A stretch of DNA of 64,000 bases from Pseudomonas kribbensis (GCF_003352185.1 NZ_CP029608.1:1922001-1986000), one strand, 5' to 3'; shown: positions 26,942 to 36,442, counted from the first letter of the stretch. Notes: generated from the sequence alone by a model not told the origin. Numbers and translations: made by a program.

Positions 26942-29900
26942 CTAGAGCGGCAAATAGCGACTCAACAACGCCCGCAACGCAGCCGGTTTCACCGGTTTGG
27001 CCAGGTAATCCAGCCCCGCTGCATGCACCTGCGCCACGGTTTCCGGATGCCCGTCGGCGCTGATCACCACGCCGGGCACCGGTTCACCCAGGCTTGTACG
27101 CAACCAGGCCATCAGATCGGTGCCGGTCTCGCCGTGGTCGAGGTGGAAGTCCACCAGCGCCAGTTGCGGCCGTACGCCATCGCTCAGCAACGCTGCGCAC
27201 TCCTCGCGGTTGCGCGCCGTCCACACCTGACAACCCCAACGCGTGAGCAGGCTGTTCATGCCGATCAGAATGCTGTCTTCGTTGTCGATGCACAGCACCT
27301 GCGCGCCGCTGTGCAGCTTGCCGTTGAGTTCGACCGCCGCGCTCGGCTGTGCAGTCTGCGTCCGCGCCAGCGGCACTCGCACACTGAACACGCTGCCGCG
27401 CCCCGGCCATGAACGTACGCGCAAGGTGTGCCCGAGCACCCGGCACAAGCCGTCGGCGATCGCCAGGCCCAGGCCCAGGCCTTTCTCGGCGCGGGTCTGG
27501 TGGCTGTCGAGGCGTTTGAACTCTTCGAAAATCACTTGCTGCTTGTCTTCCGGAATCCCCGGCCCGCGATCCCAGACCTCAAGGCAAACCTCGCCCTGTC
27601 GCCGACGCACGCCCAGCAACACCGGGCCTTTGGCGTAGCGGAAGGCATTGGTCAGAAAGTTCTGCAGGATCCGCCGCAGCAGCTTTATGTCGCTGTCGAT
27701 GCGCAAGTGACTGCCGCGCACCCGGAAGCTCAAGCCCTGTTCCTGCGCCAGAACCTTGAACTCGGCACCGAGGGTGTCGAACAGCTCATTGACCGCGAAC
27801 GGCTTGCGATCCGGGTTGATCTTGCCGTTTTCCAGGCGGGAAATGTCCAGCAGGTCGCTGATCAGGTCTTCGGCCGAACGCAGCGAACTGTCCAGATGTT
27901 GCACCAGTTTCTGCGCCTCGCCGCTCAAGCCATCGTCCTGATGGGAGAGGGCGGCGGAGAACAGCCGCGCGGCGTTCAAGGGTTGCATCAAGTCGTGGCT
28001 GACCGCCGCGAGGAAGCGGGTTTTCGACTGGTTGGCTGCCTCGGCATTGCCCTTGGCTTCCGTCAGCGCGACGTTGAGTTGCGACAGTTCCTGAGTCCGT
28101 TCGCTGACCCGTTGCTCCAGCCCTTCGTTGGCCTCGGTCAGTGCCTGTTCGGCTTCGCGGAACGCGGTGATGTCGGTGAAACTCATGACGAAACCGCCAC
28201 CGGGCATCGGGTTGCCGATCAGCTCGATCACCCGGCCATTGGGGAACAATCGCTCGGAGGTGTGGGCGCGGCCCTGACGCATCCAGTGCAGACGTCGGGC
28301 GACGTGGACTTCCGCTTCGCCGGGGCCGCACAAACCGCGTTCGGCGTTGTAGCGAATGATGTCGGCAATCGGCCGGCCGACGCTGATCAAGCCGTCCGGG
28401 TAATTGAACAGCTCCAGATAACGCCGGTTCCAGGCCACCAGTTTCAGCGACTGGTCGACCACGCTGATGCCCTGGGTGATGTTTTCGATGGCGCCTTGCA
28501 GCAGCGCGCGGTTGAACTGCAGCACTTCCGAGGCTTCGTCGGCGATCCGGACGACGTCCTCCAACTGCATTTCCCGACCTTCGATGGCGGCTTTTACTAC
28601 AGCTCGCGTCGAGGACGCGCCGAGGACACCGGCCAGCAAGCGTTCGGTGTGGGCGATCCATTCACCGTCGGCGTTCTGGTTCGGGTTGAAGCCTTTGCCC
28701 TGACGGTAGGCGAAGCGGATGAAGCTCTGCCGCGCACGCTCTTCACCGACAAACCGTGCCGCCAGTTGCAGCAAGTCGTCGATCTGCACCGCCAGCATCG
28801 AGCGTGCGCTCGGCCGGGCGCTGATTTCCTGACCGATGAAGCGCCCGGCCTGCCAGTGTTCCGAAACCCGGGTCCGCGACAGTACCGAGACCCAAGCGAA
28901 CAGGGTGAAGTTGCCCGCCAGCGACAGCACCACGCCTTGGGTCAGCGGGGTGATCGGCAGGTTCAGCGGGTTGCTGTGCAGCCAGGCAAGTCCCGGGAAT
29001 GTCTCCAGCGGCACGCCGAGGCTGCGGGCCGCAATCGGCAGGATCAAAGTGTAGAACCACAGGAACGTGCCGGCGGCGAGACCGGCGAACACACCACGGC
29101 GGTTGGCCTGTTTCCAGTACAGCGCGCCGAGCATGGCCGGCGCCAATTGGGTCACAGCGGCGAAGGCGATCTGGCCGATGGTTGCCAGGCTTGCGGTGGA
29201 GCCGAGCAGACGATAGCTGACGTAAGCCAGCAACAGAATGACCACGATGCTGACCCGGCGTACCGAAAGCATCCACTGCCGGAACACTTCGAACGGTCGC
29301 TCGGCATTGTTGCGCCGCAACAGCCACGGCAACAGCATGTCGTTGGAGACCATGGTCGACAGCGCCACACTTGCCACGATCACCATGCCGGTGGCCGCCG
29401 ATGCGCCGCCAATGAACGCCAGCATCGCCAGCGCCGGGTGGGCCTGGGCCAGCGGCAGGCTGATGACGAAAGAATCCGGGAGGACGGAGCTGGGCAGCAT
29501 CATCTGACCGGCCAGCGCGATCGGGACTACGAACAGCGCGGCCAAGGCCAGATAAGTCGGAAACACCCACTTGGCCAGGCGCAGATCCTGCGGGTCGATG
29601 TTTTCCACCACGGTGACGTGGAACTGCCGGGGCAGGCAGATGATCGCCATCATTGCCACACCGGTCTGCACCACCATCGACGGCCAGTTGATGGTTTCTT
29701 TCCAGTATTCCTCCAGGCGCGGGGCGAGCATCGCCTGATTGAACAGGTCGTCGAAGCCGTCATACAGGCCATAGGTGACGAAGGCGCCGACGGCGAGGAA
29801 GGCGAACAGCTTCACCAGCGACTCGAACGCAATCGCCAGCACCATGCCCCGGTGGTGCTCGGTGGCGTCGAGGTTGCGCGTGCCGAAAACGATGGTGAAC

Positions 29901-30412
29901 AGCGCCAGCACCAACGATACGATCAGCGCCGTGTCCTGGGCGCGGGTGCCCATGGCATCGGCGCCGGCGCCGATCAACAGGTTCACGCCGAGGACAATGC
30001 CTTTGAGTTGCAAGGCTATATAAGGCAGAACGCCGACCAGACAGATCAGCGCAACCACCACTGCCAACGATTGGGATTTGCCGTAGCGGGCGGCGATGAA
30101 GTCGGCAATGGAGGTGATGTTCTCCTGCTTGCTGATCATCACCATTTTTTGCAGGACCCACGGCGCGCCCAGCAACAGCAGGATCGGCCCGAGGTAAATC
30201 GGCAGGAATGACCACAGTTGTTCGGCGGCCTGACCGACTGCACCGAAGAACGTCCAGCTGGTGCAATAGACCGCCAGCGACAGGCTGTACACCCAGGCAC
30301 GCATCCGCGGCGGCAACGGCGCGCTGCGACGGTCGCCGTAGAAGGCGATGGCGAACATGATGGCCATATAGGCCAGGGCGACGGCGGCGATCAGCCCGGT
30401 GGACAACGACAT
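26942..30412 (-). CDS. mxtR: Transporter-fused hybrid sensor histidine kinase (CrbS/MxtR type)
   Basis: 1156 aa. Residues 1 to ~500 are a sodium:solute symporter domain with about 13 membrane helices. Then come a PAS domain (~640-760), a coiled coil, HisKA with the phospho-His near 806 (VSHDLMQPLN), HATPase_c (DRGPGIPED, GLGLGLAIA) and a C-terminal receiver with Asp near 1087 (LVDFHLD). This layout matches CrbS/MxtR kinases controlling acetate/acetyl-CoA synthetase genes through a LuxR-type partner (CrbR/ErdR) encoded elsewhere. No response-regulator gene is adjacent. The symbol rests on architecture and remembered synteny. Confidence 0.85.
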   Translation of the reverse strand: MSLSTGLIAAVALAYMAIMFAIAFYGDRRSAPLPPRMRAWVYSLSLAVYCTSWTFFGAVGQAAEQLWSFLPIYLGPILLLLGAPWVLQKMVMISKQENITSIADFIAARYGKSQSLAVVVALICLVGVLPYIALQLKGIVLGVNLLIGAGADAMGTRAQDTALIVSLVLALFTIVFGTRNLDATEHHRGMVLAIAFESLVKLFAFLAVGAFVTYGLYDGFDDLFNQAMLAPRLEEYWKETINWPSMVVQTGVAMMAIICLPRQFHVTVVENIDPQDLRLAKWVFPTYLALAALFVVPIALAGQMMLPSSVLPDSFVISLPLAQAHPALAMLAFIGGASAATGMVIVASVALSTMVSNDMLLPWLLRRNNAERPFEVFRQWMLSVRRVSIVVILLLAYVSYRLLGSTASLATIGQIAFAAVTQLAPAMLGALYWKQANRRGVFAGLAAGTFLWFYTLILPIAARSLGVPLETFPGLAWLHSNPLNLPITPLTQGVVLSLAGNFTLFAWVSVLSRTRVSEHWQAGRFIGQEISARPSARSMLAVQIDDLLQLAARFVGEERARQSFIRFAYRQGKGFNPNQNADGEWIAHTERLLAGVLGASSTRAVVKAAIEGREMQLEDVVRIADEASEVLQFNRALLQGAIENITQGISVVDQSLKLVAWNRRYLELFNYPDGLISVGRPIADIIRYNAERGLCGPGEAEVHVARRLHWMRQGRAHTSERLFPNGRVIELIGNPMPGGGFVMSFTDITAFREAEQALTEANEGLEQRVSERTQELSQLNVALTEAKGNAEAANQSKTRFLAAVSHDLMQPLNAARLFSAALSHQDDGLSGEAQKLVQHLDSSLRSAEDLISDLLDISRLENGKINPDRKPFAVNELFDTLGAEFKVLAQEQGLSFRVRGSHLRIDSDIKLLRRILQNFLTNAFRYAKGPVLLGVRRRQGEVCLEVWDRGPGIPEDKQQVIFEEFKRLDSHQTRAEKGLGLGLAIADGLCRVLGHTLRVRSWPGRGSVFSVRVPLARTQTAQPSAAVELNGKLHSGAQVLCIDNEDSILIGMNSLLTRWGCQVWTARNREECAALLSDGVRPQLALVDFHLDHGETGTDLMAWLRTSLGEPVPGVVISADGHPETVAQVHAAGLDYLAKPVKPAALRALLSRYLPL

Positions 30413-30548
30413 GGAGCACTCCCGACAAAATACGACCGGACTCGCGCCCGGCCAGACAGTCTCGCATGTGCGCGGCGGTTAGTCAGTGTCGACCAAGGTC
30501 GTGGCGTGGCGGGGTGTCGCAGGCGCAGAACCGGGCGGTTCTGCGCTG

Positions 30549-31091
30549 TCAGTCTTGACGCAGCGCGATGTCGATCAGCCGGTGCAGTTCTTCGACTTCC
30601 AGCGGCGCCACGGCAAACAGAATGCGGAACACCGTCGGCGAAACCACCAGGTTGATCAGGTGATCCACGCTCGGTGGCGCCTGGTCCGGGAAGCGATCGA
30701 CGATGGTTTGCAACTGATCGGCAATGATCGCGATGCAGAATCCCGGTGTGGCGCTGGCCTGCACGTCACGCATGACATTGCGCCCCGGCTCGGAACTCAT
30801 TTCGTCCAGATACTGCTCGGCCCAGGCACGGATATCGCCGCGCAGGCTGCCGGTTTCCAGTGGATCGCTTTCAGGACGCAGGCGGGCGAGGGCGACATCG
30901 GCGAGCAGCGCCGCCAGATCGCCCCAGCGCCGGTAAATGGTCGAGGGCGTGACCCCGGCCCGCGCGGCAATCTGCGGGACGGTCACACTGGAGCGCTCCT
31001 GTTCTTCGAGGAGTGCGCGCACCGCGCCGTGAATCGATTCCTGTACCCGGGCGCTTCGGCCGCCGGGACGGCTACTTTCTTTAATAGGCAT
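30549..31091 (-). CDS. TetR-family regulator
   Basis: 180 aa from the ATG at 31091; a longer frame to 31130 lacks support. The N-terminal HTH reads VTVPQIAARAGVTPSTIYRRWGDLAALLAD, and a C-terminal helical TetR_C domain follows. It is divergent from an MFS exporter gene at 31183, and the 91-bp shared region contains a 17-bp perfect inverted repeat. It probably represses the exporter and itself; the ligand is unknown. Confidence 0.85.
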   Translation of the reverse strand: MPIKESSRPGGRSARVQESIHGAVRALLEEQERSSVTVPQIAARAGVTPSTIYRRWGDLAALLADVALARLRPESDPLETGSLRGDIRAWAEQYLDEMSSEPGRNVMRDVQASATPGFCIAIIADQLQTIVDRFPDQAPPSVDHLINLVVSPTVFRILFAVAPLEVEELHRLIDIALRQD

Positions 31092-31137
31092 GTGCCAGAC
31101 CTTAACACAAAGAATTTGCTTTAAGCGCAAGTCGGGC

Positions 31138-31180
31138 GCACACTCCGCAAAAGCAAAAAATTAGCTTTTGCGGAGTGTGC
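31138..31180 (+). promoter_or_regulatory. 17-bp perfect inverted repeat enclosing the MFS ribosome site
   Basis: GCACACTCCGCAAAAGC (31138-31154) and its exact complement GCTTTTGCGGAGTGTGC (31164-31180) are separated by 9 A/T bases. The CGGAG ribosome site of the MFS gene lies inside the right arm, 7 nt before the ATG. It could be the TetR operator, an mRNA hairpin hiding the ribosome site, or both. Confidence 0.75.
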
Positions 31181-31182
31181 CC

Positions 31183-32370
31183 ATGACCAGCCTTGCTTCC
31201 CACCGTTCCAGCCTGTGGTTTCTGGCGATCACCTTACTCAGTTTTCTCGCCGCATCCACCGCGCCGACGCCGTTGTATCACCTGTATCAGGACCACCTGC
31301 ATTTCTCGGCAGCGGTGCTGACCCTGATTTTCGGCGTTTACGCGCTGAGTCTGCTGGCCGCGTTGCTGACGGTCGGCTCGCTGTCGGATCACCTGGGACG
31401 CAAACCGGTGATTTTCACCGCGGTTGTCCTGAACGCTTTGGCGATGTTGCTGTTCATTTATGCCGACAGTGTCGGCTGGCTGATCGGCGCGCGAGTGCTG
31501 CAGGGATTTGCCACCGGCATGGCTACCGCCGTGTTGAGCGCGACGTTGCTGGACACTGACCGTCAACAAGGGCCGCTGATCAACAGCGTGGCGCCGCTGC
31601 TTGGTATGGCGCTAGGTTCGATGGGCTGCGGTTTGCTGGTGGAATTCGCGCCTGCACCACTGCAACTGACCTATTGGCTGCTGCTCGTGCTGTTTGTGTT
31701 GCAGGGCATTTATGTCTGGCGCTTGCCGGAAAGTGTCTCGCCGCAAGCCGGAGCGTGGGCCTCGCTGCGGCCGACCCTGCATGTGCCGGTTCAGGCTCGC
31801 TCCACACTCTGGCGCGTGTTGCCGCTGAACACCGCGACCTGGGCGCTCGGCGGTTTTTATGCCTCGCTTGCTCCGTCGCTGGTACGCACTGCGACCGGTT
31901 CTACTTCCAATCTGATCGGCGGCGCGACCGTTGCGGCGTTGACCGTGACCGGTGCATTGATGATTTTCACCTTGCGTAATCGCCCAGCCTCCAGAGCCCT
32001 GCAACTCGGCGCAAGCCTGCTGCCGGCCGGCATCGTGTTGATGCTGCTGGGCGTGCACAGCGCCAGTCTGTCGTTGTTCTTCTTCGGTACGCTGGTCGCC
32101 GGGTGTGGATTCGGCTCCGGGTTTCTGGGGGCGGTGCGCAGTCTGGTGCCGCTGGCGTTGCCCCATGAGCGCGCAGGTTTGATGTCGGCATTCTATGTAC
32201 TGAGTTACCTGGCGTTCTGTCTGCCGGCGTTGCTGGCCGGGCACTTCACTCACAGCCTTGGCTTGCTTGCGACTACCGATGTGTATGGCGCGGTACTGAT
32301 CGTACTGGCGGTCGGTGCGCTGTTGATGAGTTTCCGCCCGCAAGCGGTCAAGACCTGCAACGCGCCATAA
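31183..32370 (+). CDS. MFS transporter (putative drug/metabolite exporter)
   Basis: 395 aa with 12 membrane segments. VGSLSDHLGRKPVIFTAVV is the MFS motif A between helices 2 and 3. The ATG at 31183 with CGGAG 7 nt upstream is preferred over TTG at 31168. It is divergent from a TetR repressor gene, the standard layout for an inducible exporter. The substrate is not deducible. Confidence 0.85.
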   Translation: MTSLASHRSSLWFLAITLLSFLAASTAPTPLYHLYQDHLHFSAAVLTLIFGVYALSLLAALLTVGSLSDHLGRKPVIFTAVVLNALAMLLFIYADSVGWLIGARVLQGFATGMATAVLSATLLDTDRQQGPLINSVAPLLGMALGSMGCGLLVEFAPAPLQLTYWLLLVLFVLQGIYVWRLPESVSPQAGAWASLRPTLHVPVQARSTLWRVLPLNTATWALGGFYASLAPSLVRTATGSTSNLIGGATVAALTVTGALMIFTLRNRPASRALQLGASLLPAGIVLMLLGVHSASLSLFFFGTLVAGCGFGSGFLGAVRSLVPLALPHERAGLMSAFYVLSYLAFCLPALLAGHFTHSLGLLATTDVYGAVLIVLAVGALLMSFRPQAVKTCNAP

Positions 32371-32422
32371 GCCCGCGTATTCGGTTAGCCTTGGCCAGCC
32401 AACTCTTCTCACGGACCGACTC

Positions 32423-32734
32423 ATGAAGATTATCCGCAGCAAGTCCTTCACCGCCGAGCGTGCCTGGGGTGCGCTCGACATCGCCAACATGAACGGCATC
32501 ACCACGCGCCTGCACTGGACCGATCAGCCGTACAAATGGCACGTCAACGACGGCGAGGAAGTGTTCGTGGTGCTCGACGGTCAGGTGCTCATGCACTACC
32601 GCGAAGAGGGTGAAGAAAAGCAGGTGCAGCTCGATGTCGGTGACATCTTCTACGCGTCCGTCGGCACCGAGCATGTTGCCCACCCGCAAGGCGCCGCGCG
32701 GATTCTGGTAATCGAGACTGAGGGCAGCGTTTAG
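32423..32734 (+). CDS. Cupin-domain protein
   Basis: 103 aa single-domain cupin. The first motif region is KWHVNDGEEVFVVLDGQVLMHY and the second is GDIFYASVGTEHVAHPQG, with His and Glu positions able to bind a metal. There is no signal peptide. Such small cupins may be isomerases, dioxygenase-like enzymes or sensors; nothing in the context decides. It lies 52 bp after the MFS gene. Confidence 0.8.
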   Translation: MKIIRSKSFTAERAWGALDIANMNGITTRLHWTDQPYKWHVNDGEEVFVVLDGQVLMHYREEGEEKQVQLDVGDIFYASVGTEHVAHPQGAARILVIETEGSV

Positions 32735-32836
32735 GCCTATATCTGCAAAATAGATAACAGTTAGAGAAATTACCCGTTATATAGATATTCGATTCGGTTC
32801 TACCATGGACTCAACCTCACCTGAGGACAGGAGTTC

Positions 32837-33991
32837 ATGATGATTTGCCCCAACAGTGCCAAACCCGGTATCAAGCCTTTCAGTCAGCTTCAGCATCCCC
32901 GTGAAGTCATCCGCCAATTCACACCGAACTGGTTCGCCGCGACCATGGGAACCGGTGTGCTGGCGTTGGCGCTGGCGCAACTGCCCGTCGCCATCCCGGG
33001 ACTGCACGCCGTGGCCGAAGGGCTGTGGATGTTCAACATTCTGTTGTTTGTGCTGTTTACCGCTGCCTACGCCGCGCGCTGGATTCTGTTTTTTGATGAA
33101 GCGCGGCGGATCTTCGGCCACTCCACGGTTTCGATGTTTTTCGGCACCATTCCCATGGGCCTGGCGACCATCATCAACGGTTTTCTGCTGTTCGGCTTGC
33201 CGCGCTGGGGCGAGGGCGTCATTCATCTGGCTGAAGTGCTGTGGTGGCTGGACGTGGCGATGTCGCTGGCCTGCGGTGTGCTGATTCCCTACATGATGTT
33301 TACCCGTCAGGAACACAGCATCGATCAGATGACCGCCGTCTGGCTGTTGCCGGTGGTGGCGGCAGAAGTGGCGGCAGCCAGCGGCGGACTGCTCGCGCCG
33401 CATCTCGCCGACGCGCACTCGCAACTGGTAGTGCTGACGACCAGCTACGTGCTCTGGGCGTTTTCCCTGCCGGTGGCGTTCAGCATTCTGACCATCCTGC
33501 TGTTGCGCATGGCCCTGCACAAACTGCCCCACGAAAACATGGCGGCGTCGAGCTGGCTCGCATTGGGGCCGATCGGCACCGGTGCCCTGGGCATGTTGTT
33601 GCTGGGCGGCGATGCGCCAGCGATCTTCGCGGCCAACGGCCTGCCGGGGATCGGTGAAATCGCTTCGGGCCTGGGCCTGGTGGCCGGGATCACGCTCTGG
33701 GGTTTTGGGCTGTGGTGGATGTTGATGGCGCTGCTGATCACCGTGCGCTACCTGCGCGACGGCATCCCGTTCAACCTTGGCTGGTGGGGTTTTACCTTCC
33801 CGTTGGGCGTGTATTCGCTGGCGACCCTGAAACTCGGCAGCACGCTGAACCTGACTTTCTTCAGCGTGGCCGGTTGTGTGCTGGTGACGTTGCTGGCGGT
33901 GATGTGGCTGATCGTCGGCAAGCGCACATTGCAAGGTGCCTGGCGCGGCGAGCTGTTTGTTTCACCGTGCATTGCAGGTTTGAAGAAATAA
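32837..33991 (+). CDS. TDT/SLAC1 family transporter (TehA/Mae1-like)
   Basis: 384 aa with about 10 membrane helices. REVIRQFTPNWFAATMGTGVLALAL at the N-terminus is the family hallmark. Members include TehA (an anion channel), C4-dicarboxylate and sulfite exporters, so the substrate is open. The start may be the ATG at 32837 or 32840. The ~100-bp upstream region is AT-rich and contains several TATAGAT-like elements. Confidence 0.85.
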   Translation: MMICPNSAKPGIKPFSQLQHPREVIRQFTPNWFAATMGTGVLALALAQLPVAIPGLHAVAEGLWMFNILLFVLFTAAYAARWILFFDEARRIFGHSTVSMFFGTIPMGLATIINGFLLFGLPRWGEGVIHLAEVLWWLDVAMSLACGVLIPYMMFTRQEHSIDQMTAVWLLPVVAAEVAAASGGLLAPHLADAHSQLVVLTTSYVLWAFSLPVAFSILTILLLRMALHKLPHENMAASSWLALGPIGTGALGMLLLGGDAPAIFAANGLPGIGEIASGLGLVAGITLWGFGLWWMLMALLITVRYLRDGIPFNLGWWGFTFPLGVYSLATLKLGSTLNLTFFSVAGCVLVTLLAVMWLIVGKRTLQGAWRGELFVSPCIAGLKK

Positions 33992-34089
33992 CCTGAAAAG
34001 TTTAGGTAAGGTGTGGCCTGGATCGCGGATCGACATTCCAATAAACGTATCCAGGCCACTCGTTACCCAACATCAGGGACACACGGAAG

Positions 34090-35964
34090 ATGAGTCACCC
34101 CTCACAGTTCAACCTGCTGCGTACCCGGCGCTTCCTGCCGTTCTTCATCACCCAGTCGCTGGGCGCGTTCAACGACAACGTGTTCAAGCAATCGCTGATC
34201 CTCGCCATTCTCTATCGGCTGACCATCGAAGGTGACCGCTCGATCTGGGTCAACCTGTGTGCGCTGCTGTTTATTCTGCCGTTCTTCCTGTTTTCGGCGC
34301 TGGCCGGACAGTTCGGCGAAAAGTTCGCCAAAGATGCGCTGATCCGTCTGATCAAACTGGCGGAAATCGCCATCATGGCCGTGGGTTCCGTCGGTTTCCT
34401 GTTCGATCACCTGTCGCTGATGCTGGTGGCGCTGTTCGCCATGGGTACGCACTCGGCGCTGTTCGGGCCGGTGAAGTACTCGATCCTGCCGCAGGCCTTG
34501 CACGAGGATGAGCTGGTCGGCGGCAACGGTCTGGTGGAGATGGGCACGTTCCTCGCGATCCTCGCCGGCACAATCGGCGCCGGGGTCATCATGTCCTCGT
34601 CGCACTATGCGCCGCTGGTGTCGACCGCGATTGTCGGCATCGCCGCACTCGGTTACCTCGCCAGCCGCAGCATTCCCCGGGCGGCGGCCGCCTCGCCGGA
34701 AATGCGCCTGAACTGGAATATTTTCAGCCAGTCCTGGGCCACGCTGAAACTCGGTCTGGGCCAGACGCCCGCGGTGTCGCGCTCGATTGTCGGCAACTCG
34801 TGGTTCTGGTTTGTCGGGGCGATTTATCTGACACAGATCCCGGCTTATGCCAAGGAATGGATGCACGGCGACGAAACCGTGGTGACCCTGATTCTCACGG
34901 TGTTTTCGGTCGGCATCGCCCTCGGTTCGATGCTTTGCGAGAAGCTTTCCGGGCGCAAGGTCGAGATCGGTCTGGTGCCGTTCGGCTCGTTCGGCCTGAC
35001 GGTTTTCGGGCTGCTGTTGTGGTGGCATTCCGGTGGAATTCCGGAGAGTGCCGTTGGCCACAGCTGGACTGAAGTGCTGGGCTTCGGTCACGCCTGGGCG
35101 GTACTGGTCGACATCCTCGGCCTTGGCATCTTTGGCGGTTTCTACATCGTGCCGCTGTATGCGCTGATCCAGTCGCGCACCGCCGAGAACGAGCGGGCGC
35201 GAGTGATCGCCGCCAACAACATTCTCAACGCACTGTTCATGGTGATTTCGGCCATCGTCTCCATCGTGTTGCTGAGCGTGGTCAAACTGTCGATTCCGCA
35301 GTTGTTCCTGGTGGTGTCGCTACTGAACATCGGCGTCAACGCCTACATCTTCAAGATCGTCCCCGAGTTCAGCATGCGCTTCATGATCTGGCTGCTCAGC
35401 CATTCCATGTACCGCGTCGAGCATCGCAACCTTGAAGCGATTCCCGATGAGGGCGCGGCGTTGCTGGTGTGCAACCACGTATCCTTCGTCGATGCCTTGC
35501 TGATTGGCGGCGCGGTGCGTCGGCCGATTCGCTTTGTCATGTACTACAAGATCTACAACCTGGCGGTGCTGAACTTTATCTTCCGCACGGCGGGGACCAT
35601 TCCTATCGCCGGACGCCAGGAAGACATCCAGATCTACGAAAAGGCCTTCACCCGGATTGCCCAGTATCTGAAGGACGGTGAGCTTGTCTGCATCTTCCCG
35701 GAAGGCAAGTTGACCGCCGATGGCGAGATCAACGAGTTCAAGGGTGGGCTGACGCGGATTCTCGAAGAGACACCGGTGCCGGTAATTCCGCTGGCGTTGC
35801 AAGGGTTGTGGGGGAGTTTCTTCAGTCGCGATCCCAATAAAGGGCTGTTTCACCGCTTGTGGTCGCGGGTGACGCTGGTGGCGGGTTCGCCGGTCGCCGT
35901 TGAAGCGGCGCAACCTGCGGAGTTGCAAGCGTTGGTCGGGGAGTTGCGCGGGACTGTCAGGTAG
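34090..35964 (+). CDS. MFS (LplT-like) / lysophospholipid acyltransferase fusion
   Basis: 624 aa. Residues 1 to ~410 are an LplT-type MFS flippase domain (TQSLGAFNDNVFKQSLI). Residues ~430-624 are a PlsC-type acyltransferase with the NHX4D box (NHVSFVD, ~462) and FPEGKLT (~536). E. coli encodes LplT and Aas separately, and Aas adds an AMP-binding ligase domain that is missing here. Predicted role: import and reacylation of lysophospholipids at the inner membrane, using acyl-ACP or acyl-CoA supplied elsewhere. Confidence 0.88.
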   Translation: MSHPSQFNLLRTRRFLPFFITQSLGAFNDNVFKQSLILAILYRLTIEGDRSIWVNLCALLFILPFFLFSALAGQFGEKFAKDALIRLIKLAEIAIMAVGSVGFLFDHLSLMLVALFAMGTHSALFGPVKYSILPQALHEDELVGGNGLVEMGTFLAILAGTIGAGVIMSSSHYAPLVSTAIVGIAALGYLASRSIPRAAAASPEMRLNWNIFSQSWATLKLGLGQTPAVSRSIVGNSWFWFVGAIYLTQIPAYAKEWMHGDETVVTLILTVFSVGIALGSMLCEKLSGRKVEIGLVPFGSFGLTVFGLLLWWHSGGIPESAVGHSWTEVLGFGHAWAVLVDILGLGIFGGFYIVPLYALIQSRTAENERARVIAANNILNALFMVISAIVSIVLLSVVKLSIPQLFLVVSLLNIGVNAYIFKIVPEFSMRFMIWLLSHSMYRVEHRNLEAIPDEGAALLVCNHVSFVDALLIGGAVRRPIRFVMYYKIYNLAVLNFIFRTAGTIPIAGRQEDIQIYEKAFTRIAQYLKDGELVCIFPEGKLTADGEINEFKGGLTRILEETPVPVIPLALQGLWGSFFSRDPNKGLFHRLWSRVTLVAGSPVAVEAAQPAELQALVGELRGTVR

Positions 35965-35975
35965 TAGTTTAGAAA

Positions 35976-36000
35976 GCCGCCATCCCCGAAGGATGGCGGC
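35976..36000. terminator. Hairpin between convergent genes
   Basis: GCCGCCATCC and GGATGGCGGC form a 10-bp perfect stem with a 5-nt loop. It has only a weak T tract, so termination is likely but imperfect. Confidence 0.6.
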
Positions 36001-36006
36001 AACGGC

Positions 36007-36321
36007 TCAGGCGCTGACCTTGAGCCCGATCAAACCGGTGATGATCAGTGCAACGCTGGCCAGCCGAATCAATGCCATCGACTCGCCAAACAGAATGATC
36101 CCGGCAATCACCGTGCCCACGGCACCGACGCCAGTCCAGATCGCATAAGCCGTGCCCAGCGGCAGTTCCTTCATCGCCAGGCCCAGCAGGCCAAGGCTGA
36201 CTGCCATGGCTGCGACGGTGAGAACGGTCGGAAGTGGACGGCTGAAGCCATCGGTGTATTTCAGGCCGACGGCCCAGCCGACTTCGAACAGGCCGGCGAA
36301 AAACAGAATGATCCAGGACAT
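36007..36321 (-). CDS. sugE: SMR-family guanidinium exporter (SugE/Gdx)
   Basis: 104 aa with four membrane helices. Glu13 in [12 protein letters not shown] is the coupling residue, and [12 protein letters not shown] resembles Gdx more than EmrE. The two hairpins of a guanidine-II riboswitch lie directly upstream on the same strand, which strongly supports guanidinium export rather than general drug efflux. Confidence 0.93.
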   Translation of the reverse strand: MSWIILFFAGLFEVGWAVGLKYTDGFSRPLPTVLTVAAMAVSLGLLGLAMKELPLGTAYAIWTGVGAVGTVIAGIILFGESMALIRLASVALIITGLIGLKVSA

Positions 36322-36329
36322 GAAAGACC

Positions 36330-36395
36330 TCCATCGATTGACGGGGCCGTCCCCTGATTGAAAACTCGATTGAGCCGCAGGGTCGTCCCCGCGTG
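36330..36395 (-). promoter_or_regulatory. Guanidine-II (mini-ykkC) riboswitch
   Basis: Read on the minus strand, two small GC hairpins each expose an ACGR loop: GCGGGGACGACCCTGC (36377-36392) and GGGGACGGCCCC (36343-36354). They are separated by a short A/T linker and followed by a GGAGG ribosome site before sugE. This is the mini-ykkC layout, in which guanidinium lets translation proceed. Confidence 0.88.
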
Positions 36396-36442
36396 GCGCA
36401 CATACTACCTAAAAATGTGCGCCGGGGATCAATGGGGATCAG

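Noticed and set aside
27428..30211. 927-aa plus-strand open frame
   Set aside because: Antisense shadow of the hybrid kinase; Gln/His/Arg-rich low-information sequence.
32777..33934. 385-aa minus-strand open frame rich in Gln, His and Arg
   Set aside because: Shadow of the TDT-family transporter gene on the other strand.
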